Shown one piece after another: positions 60,947 to 64,000 of a DNA stretch of 64,000 bases. The stretch's first letter is position 1. Each line of letters starts with the position of its first letter. The position numbers were made by a program, and so were the translations under genes. Source of the stretch: Linum tenue (lineage: Eukaryota; Streptophyta; Magnoliopsida; Malpighiales; Linaceae); contig CAMGYJ010000011.1 of the NCBI GenBank assembly GCA_946122785.1, forward strand, positions 55,850,449 through 55,914,448, given 5' to 3'. The notes beneath the pieces are model-generated. The model worked only from the letters and a program-made list of their open reading frames with translations, searched no databases and had not been told where the DNA came from.

Positions 60947-62110
60947 TTATTCGCTGACATTCACACCCGAATCATTGCCGCCACTGTCAGTGTCCCCTTC
61001 CGTCTCCACCCCATCTTCATTGTCACCACCACCACCATCATCACCATCAGAACCCGTATCACTATCCTCCTCCTCATCATCTTCCTCCTCTTCCTCCCTT
61101 TCTCTGATTTTAGCAATCTCACTCTGTGCCCTCTCCAAGATTTGCTTCTTCTGCAACTCCAATTCCCTCTGGAAATCAACCCGCATTCTCTCCAATTCCA
61201 ACATCTGTTCCCTCTTACTGCTCTCTATCTTCTCATATATCTCGCCGAACTTATGAACCGAATCCGCCAACACAGTCAGACCTTTGAACATATCACCACT
61301 AAGCTCCCCCGCATCCTCTTCTTCCTCATCATCTTCATCTTCCTCGTCGGATTCACACGGACTATCCCTCATCTCATCATTCATGTTGGCACGTTCCAAA
61401 TACACTCCAGTATCGGTAAAAACATACTGCCCTGAATCCACACCACAAGACAAACTAAACCCACCAGTACTACTCCCTACATGTCCATTCTCTTGCCTCA
61501 TCAGCATATCCATCTTCCTATAAAACGCCCATTTAGAATTCAACCCACCTTTGCCCTTCTCCTTTCTGTACCTCCTCTTCAGAGAATCCATCATCTGCCT
61601 GCACTGGGCTTCATTCCTCTGGATCTTCAGCGCCTCGGAAACCTTCGCGGCCACCTCGGTCCAGTCCGTGGACCTCAAGCTGTTCCTGCCCAACTGCAGA
61701 AACCTCTCCCCCCAAACCTCCAAAAGAACGAACTTTTCCTGCTCGCTCCACCCTTCCACCGCGAAATCGGCTTCCCCGCCGTGGTTGTGGTTGTGAATGC
61801 TCGCCGTCCTCGGGGCCCGCGCAACGAATTCGTAATTGGGGACCGACTTCTTGAGCTTCTGCCTCTTGGGGTACCTCCCGTACTCCTCGTTCTGCTCGAA
61901 ATCGTTGGCGCCGGTGTCGTCGTCGTCTTCGTCGTCGGAGTACGCGACGCCGTTCTCGTCTTCGAAATCGTCGTCCTCCTCGTCCTCGACGTAATCGCGG
62001 CGGTTGTAGTAAGTGGCTGCCGGACGGTGGGAGTATAAAGGCGACTTCTTTGCTCGATTGTGGGGGTAAGCTTTTGGCGGATACCTAGCATCATCTTCGG
62101 TATCGTCCAT
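60947..62110 (-). CDS. Trihelix transcription factor, SIP1/ASIL-like
   Basis: Single exon, 387 residues, start ATG 62110-62108. Order: an acidic N-terminal region (EDEEDDDFEDE), a basic nuclear-localisation-like patch PKRQKLKKS (81-89), then the trihelix DNA-binding domain at about 119-205 with the three spaced Trp (121, 133, 150: EGWSEQEKF, LEVWGERF, STDWTEVA) and QCRQMMDSLKRRYRKEK. The C-terminal coiled coil (about 280-345) includes FGEIYEKIESSKREQMLELE, as in the SIP1 clade, and is followed by a very acidic Asp/Glu/Gly tail. ASIL-type members repress seed-maturation genes in seedlings; whether this one does is inference. The 5' side carries a (GA)n tract at 62285-62310 in its leader or promoter. 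Confidence 0.9.
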   Translation of the reverse strand: MDDTEDDARYPPKAYPHNRAKKSPLYSHRPAATYYNRRDYVEDEEDDDFEDENGVAYSDDEDDDDTGANDFEQNEEYGRYPKRQKLKKSVPNYEFVARAPRTASIHNHNHGGEADFAVEGWSEQEKFVLLEVWGERFLQLGRNSLRSTDWTEVAAKVSEALKIQRNEAQCRQMMDSLKRRYRKEKGKGGLNSKWAFYRKMDMLMRQENGHVGSSTGGFSLSCGVDSGQYVFTDTGVYLERANMNDEMRDSPCESDEEDEDDEEEEDAGELSGDMFKGLTVLADSVHKFGEIYEKIESSKREQMLELERMRVDFQRELELQKKQILERAQSEIAKIREREEEEEDDEEEDSDTGSDGDDGGGGDNEDGVETEGDTDSGGNDSGVNVSE

Positions 62111-62284
62111 GGCTTTTTAAAAAAAAAAATCAACTCAGCTGAATGAACCGATCACCAATTGAATTGGGAAGAGTAATTTTTCTAAGTGGGAATTTCGGTA
62201 GAGCTAAAGGAGAAGGAATCCCCAAAATTTCTAGGGTTTATCAGAAGCTGGAGAGAAAGAGAGAGTGGATTTTGATTGAGACTT

Positions 62285-62310
<26 letters not shown>
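62285..62310. repeat. (GA)13 microsatellite in the trihelix gene leader
   Basis: Perfect GA dinucleotide run about 175 bp upstream of the trihelix start codon. On the transcribed strand it reads (CT)n, common in plant core promoters and leaders. A T-homopolymer of about 23 bases follows at 62357-62379. Confidence 0.85.
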
Positions 62311-62316
<6 letters not shown>

Positions 62317-62533
62317 CTTGAGAGTGCGCCAGGTGCACACGCACTGGCGGATTCGTTTTTTTTTTTTTTTTTTTTTTATGATTCCCTTCCGTCGAAGTTA
62401 GCAAGATGGGCCAGTCCTTTTAAATTGGGCCTCGTTACTAAAGCCCAAAAAGATCCACGTGCAATAATAGCCCAACGCGGCCTCTCGTCCGCAGCCCAGT
62501 GTGCAAAGCGAAATCTTTGGGGAAAAAACAATT

Positions 62534-62607
62534 TGGCCCATACAGGTCTCGAACCTGTGACCTTCGCGTTATTAGCACGACGCTCTAACCAGCTGAGCTA
62601 ATAGGCC
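62534..62607 (-). tRNA. tRNA-Ile(AAU)
   Basis: 74 bases on the minus strand. The acceptor stem GGCCTAT pairs with ATGGGCC and the discriminator is A. The D-arm contains GCTCAGCTGGTTAGAGC, an A-box match. The anticodon loop CTAATAA carries AAT, read as Ile after A34 modification to inosine. The T-arm has GGTTCGAGACC, a B-box match. No intron and no encoded CCA, as normal for a nuclear tRNA gene. The stems close, so it looks functional. Confidence 0.96.
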
Positions 62608-63095
62608 AGTTGTTGTTGCTGTACGTGAATTTAATATTTTTATATTCTAACCTTTTGCTCACTGTTTTTGACTTTTCCCACATCACTGCACGAGGGGACA
62701 TTGAATAAGACAGAGCGAAAGCTACTGAACGCTTTGAAGTTGATGGGAAATAAAAACAGCGGTGGCGGCGCGTGAATGCAATTACGATACATCTCTTTTT
62801 TCCCCCCCTCTACCTAGCTAGTGGTGCAAGTAGTATATACATGTCACGGAGAACGGGACGTGAATCGATCTGGATATCTGTCGTCGTTACTGCTTTTGCA
62901 TGTGTTCCTTACTTACTGTCTACTCTGCATGCATGCATGCAACTTGCAGAAAAATAGCCCTTTCAGTTGAAACCGTTTTTGCGCTAAAAAGAACGTGATT
63001 GATTAATGAAGTGAGGCAAGCAGGTGCAGCTAGCTAGCTGCAAAAGCCAGCCAAGTTGCACGCCATTAGTAGTGCTACAGCTAGGTAGATATAGC

Positions 63096-63144
<49 letters not shown>

Positions 63145-63213
63145 TGCATGGGTTTGAATTGAGAAAATGTGTGCAGCTAGCGATCGATCGAGAGAATAAT
63201 AATCATAATAAGA
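62608..63213. other. Promoter region of the glycine-rich protein gene
   Basis: Holds GCATGCATGCATGC (62927-62940), an overlapping set of RY (CATGCA) motifs bound by B3 factors in seed-expressed genes, and a (TA)22 run at 63099-63142. No reading frame of note. Confidence 0.45.
63099..63142 (+). promoter_or_regulatory. (TA)22 microsatellite, probable TATA region
   Basis: Forty-four bases of pure TA repeat, 72 bp upstream of the ATG at 63214. It lies where the TATA box would be expected, and no other TATA-like word is closer. Its length is likely to vary between individuals. Confidence 0.55.
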
Positions 63214-64000
63214 ATGGTGATGGCGGGGAGTGGTGTAGTGAGGTTGAGTTGGGGACTGAGCTGGCTGTTGGTGGCTTTGCTGGGGAGTTGCGGTGGTGGT
63301 GGTGGTGTGGTTGAGGGCAGGAAGTTGTTGATGGTGAAAGGAGAGGATGGTTATAATTATAAGGAGCCTGATTGTGTTGGCAAAGGTGGTGGTGAAGGAC
63401 ACCACCTGAAAAAGAAGAAGAAGAAGGAGCATCCTATTTTTAAGGGCCATCACGGTGGTGGCGGCCATGGGTTTGGCGGTGGTGGAGGGATTGGCAAGGG
63501 AGGAGGAGGAGTTGGTGGAGGCATAGGCGGCGGCGGTGGCGCTGGTGGAGGGATAGGCGGAGGCGGCGGTGCTGGCGGAGGGATAGGCGGTGGCGGTGGA
63601 GCTGGTGGTGGTGTAGGTGGTGGAGCCGGCGGAGGGATAGGAGGCGGAGGTGGTGGTGGGGGCATAGGCGGTGGCGGTGGTGCTGGTGGAGGGATAGGCG
63701 GAGGCGGGGGTGCCGGCGGAGGGATAGGCGGTGGCGGTGGAGCTGGTGGTGGAGCCGGCGGAGGGATAGGAGGCGGTGGTGGTGTAGGTGGAGGAGCCGG
63801 CGGAGGGGTAGGAGGCGGTGGTGGTGGAGGCTTGGGTGGCGGTGGTGGGGGAGGGATTGGCGGTGGCGGCGGGGCTGGTGGAGGGTTTGGGGGAGGAGTT
63901 GGTGGCGGAGCTGGCGGGGGATTCGGCGGTGGTGGTGGGATAGGGGGCGGTGGAGGAGCCGGAGGTGGTGGTTTTGGAGGCGGGTTTGGTGGCGGAGCTG
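63214..64000 (+). CDS. Glycine-rich cell-wall structural protein (partial, cut by window end)
   Basis: Open from ATG 63214 to the last base: 262 complete codons, no stop. The N-terminus VRLSWGLSWLLVALLGSCGG is a signal peptide. A short unique region follows (GRKLLMVKGEDGYNYKEPDC), then a Lys run (HHLKKKKKK) and EHPIFKGHH. From about residue 85 it is almost pure glycine broken by Ala, Ile, Val or Phe, in units such as GGGIGGGGGAG. This is the layout of secreted class I glycine-rich proteins that strengthen cell walls or act as structural matrix. The DNA repeats (units around GGCGGTGGCGGTGG) expand or contract easily, so repeat number may vary. The opposite strand gives a long Pro-rich frame that is only a shadow. 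Confidence 0.85.
   Translation, partial: MVMAGSGVVRLSWGLSWLLVALLGSCGGGGGVVEGRKLLMVKGEDGYNYKEPDCVGKGGGEGHHLKKKKKKEHPIFKGHHGGGGHGFGGGGGIGKGGGGVGGGIGGGGGAGGGIGGGGGAGGGIGGGGGAGGGVGGGAGGGIGGGGGGGGIGGGGGAGGGIGGGGGAGGGIGGGGGAGGGAGGGIGGGGGVGGGAGGGVGGGGGGGLGGGGGGGIGGGGGAGGGFGGGVGGGAGGGFGGGGGIGGGGGAGGGGFGGGFGGGA

Noticed and set aside
63450..63665. Long proline-rich frame on the minus strand
   Set aside because: It is the antisense of the glycine codons of the plus-strand glycine-rich protein, which has a signal peptide and an open frame from 63214.
1..64000. CRISPR arrays, prokaryote-style defence or biosynthetic operons, intact LTR retrotransposons, integrated viruses
   Set aside because: None seen: tandem repeats here are microsatellites or short diverged duplications, and genes are typical unlinked plant genes.

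Overview
The window is nuclear DNA of a flowering plant, most likely a eudicot. Genes are split by GT-AG introns (two GC-AG candidates), intergenic DNA is AT-rich and full of small DNA transposons, and several families are plant-specific: MSH7, a GNOM-type ARF-GEF, a MUT9-like kinase, an arabinogalactan peptide, a SIP1-type trihelix factor and a glycine-rich cell-wall protein. I cannot name the species.

Left part (1-18 kb), gene-poor: a type I MADS-box gene with a one-base frameshift in its MADS domain (2.1-2.9 kb, minus), a three-exon LEA_2 membrane protein (5.1-6.7 kb), a small CSPTTHPGSFRC-motif protein (7.9-8.2 kb, minus) and an arabinogalactan peptide (11.6-11.9 kb). Between them lie non-autonomous DNA transposons, three with clear target-site duplications (TSDs): a Tourist type with TTA, a Mutator type with 9 bp and a hAT type with 8 bp.

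Middle part (18-43 kb): a 17-exon MUT9-like/casein-kinase-1-like kinase (19.7-24.8 kb), a small Ser-rich protein (26.2 kb) and a hypoxanthine/guanine phosphoribosyltransferase gene (27.5-28.9 kb, minus). The phosphoribosyltransferase gene has a tandemly duplicated last exon, one copy with a dead splice acceptor, and a 5'-truncated LINE lies 22 bp upstream of its start codon. After a gene-free, repeat-rich stretch (29.7-33.9 kb) comes a 9-kb aldehyde dehydrogenase gene with very large introns that hold several transposons.

Right part (43-64 kb), gene-dense: a compact second aldehyde dehydrogenase in tandem with the first, then MSH7 (mismatch recognition), a GNL2-like ARF-GEF, a broken membrane-protein gene, a trihelix transcription factor (minus), tRNA-Ile(AAU) (minus), and the start of a glycine-rich protein cut by the window end. 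The two aldehyde dehydrogenases are paralogues likely acting on phenylpropanoid or other cytosolic aldehydes. The remaining genes do not form one pathway.

I see no CRISPR array, operon-like defence cluster or intact LTR retrotransposon. The most interesting features are structural: the LINE between promoter and coding region of the phosphoribosyltransferase gene, its decayed duplicate exon, inverted MITE copies flanking exon 2 of the first aldehyde dehydrogenase, paralogues with different intron maps, and the MADS frameshift. Gene models were built by hand from reading frames, splice sites and remembered family sequences; no search was run.
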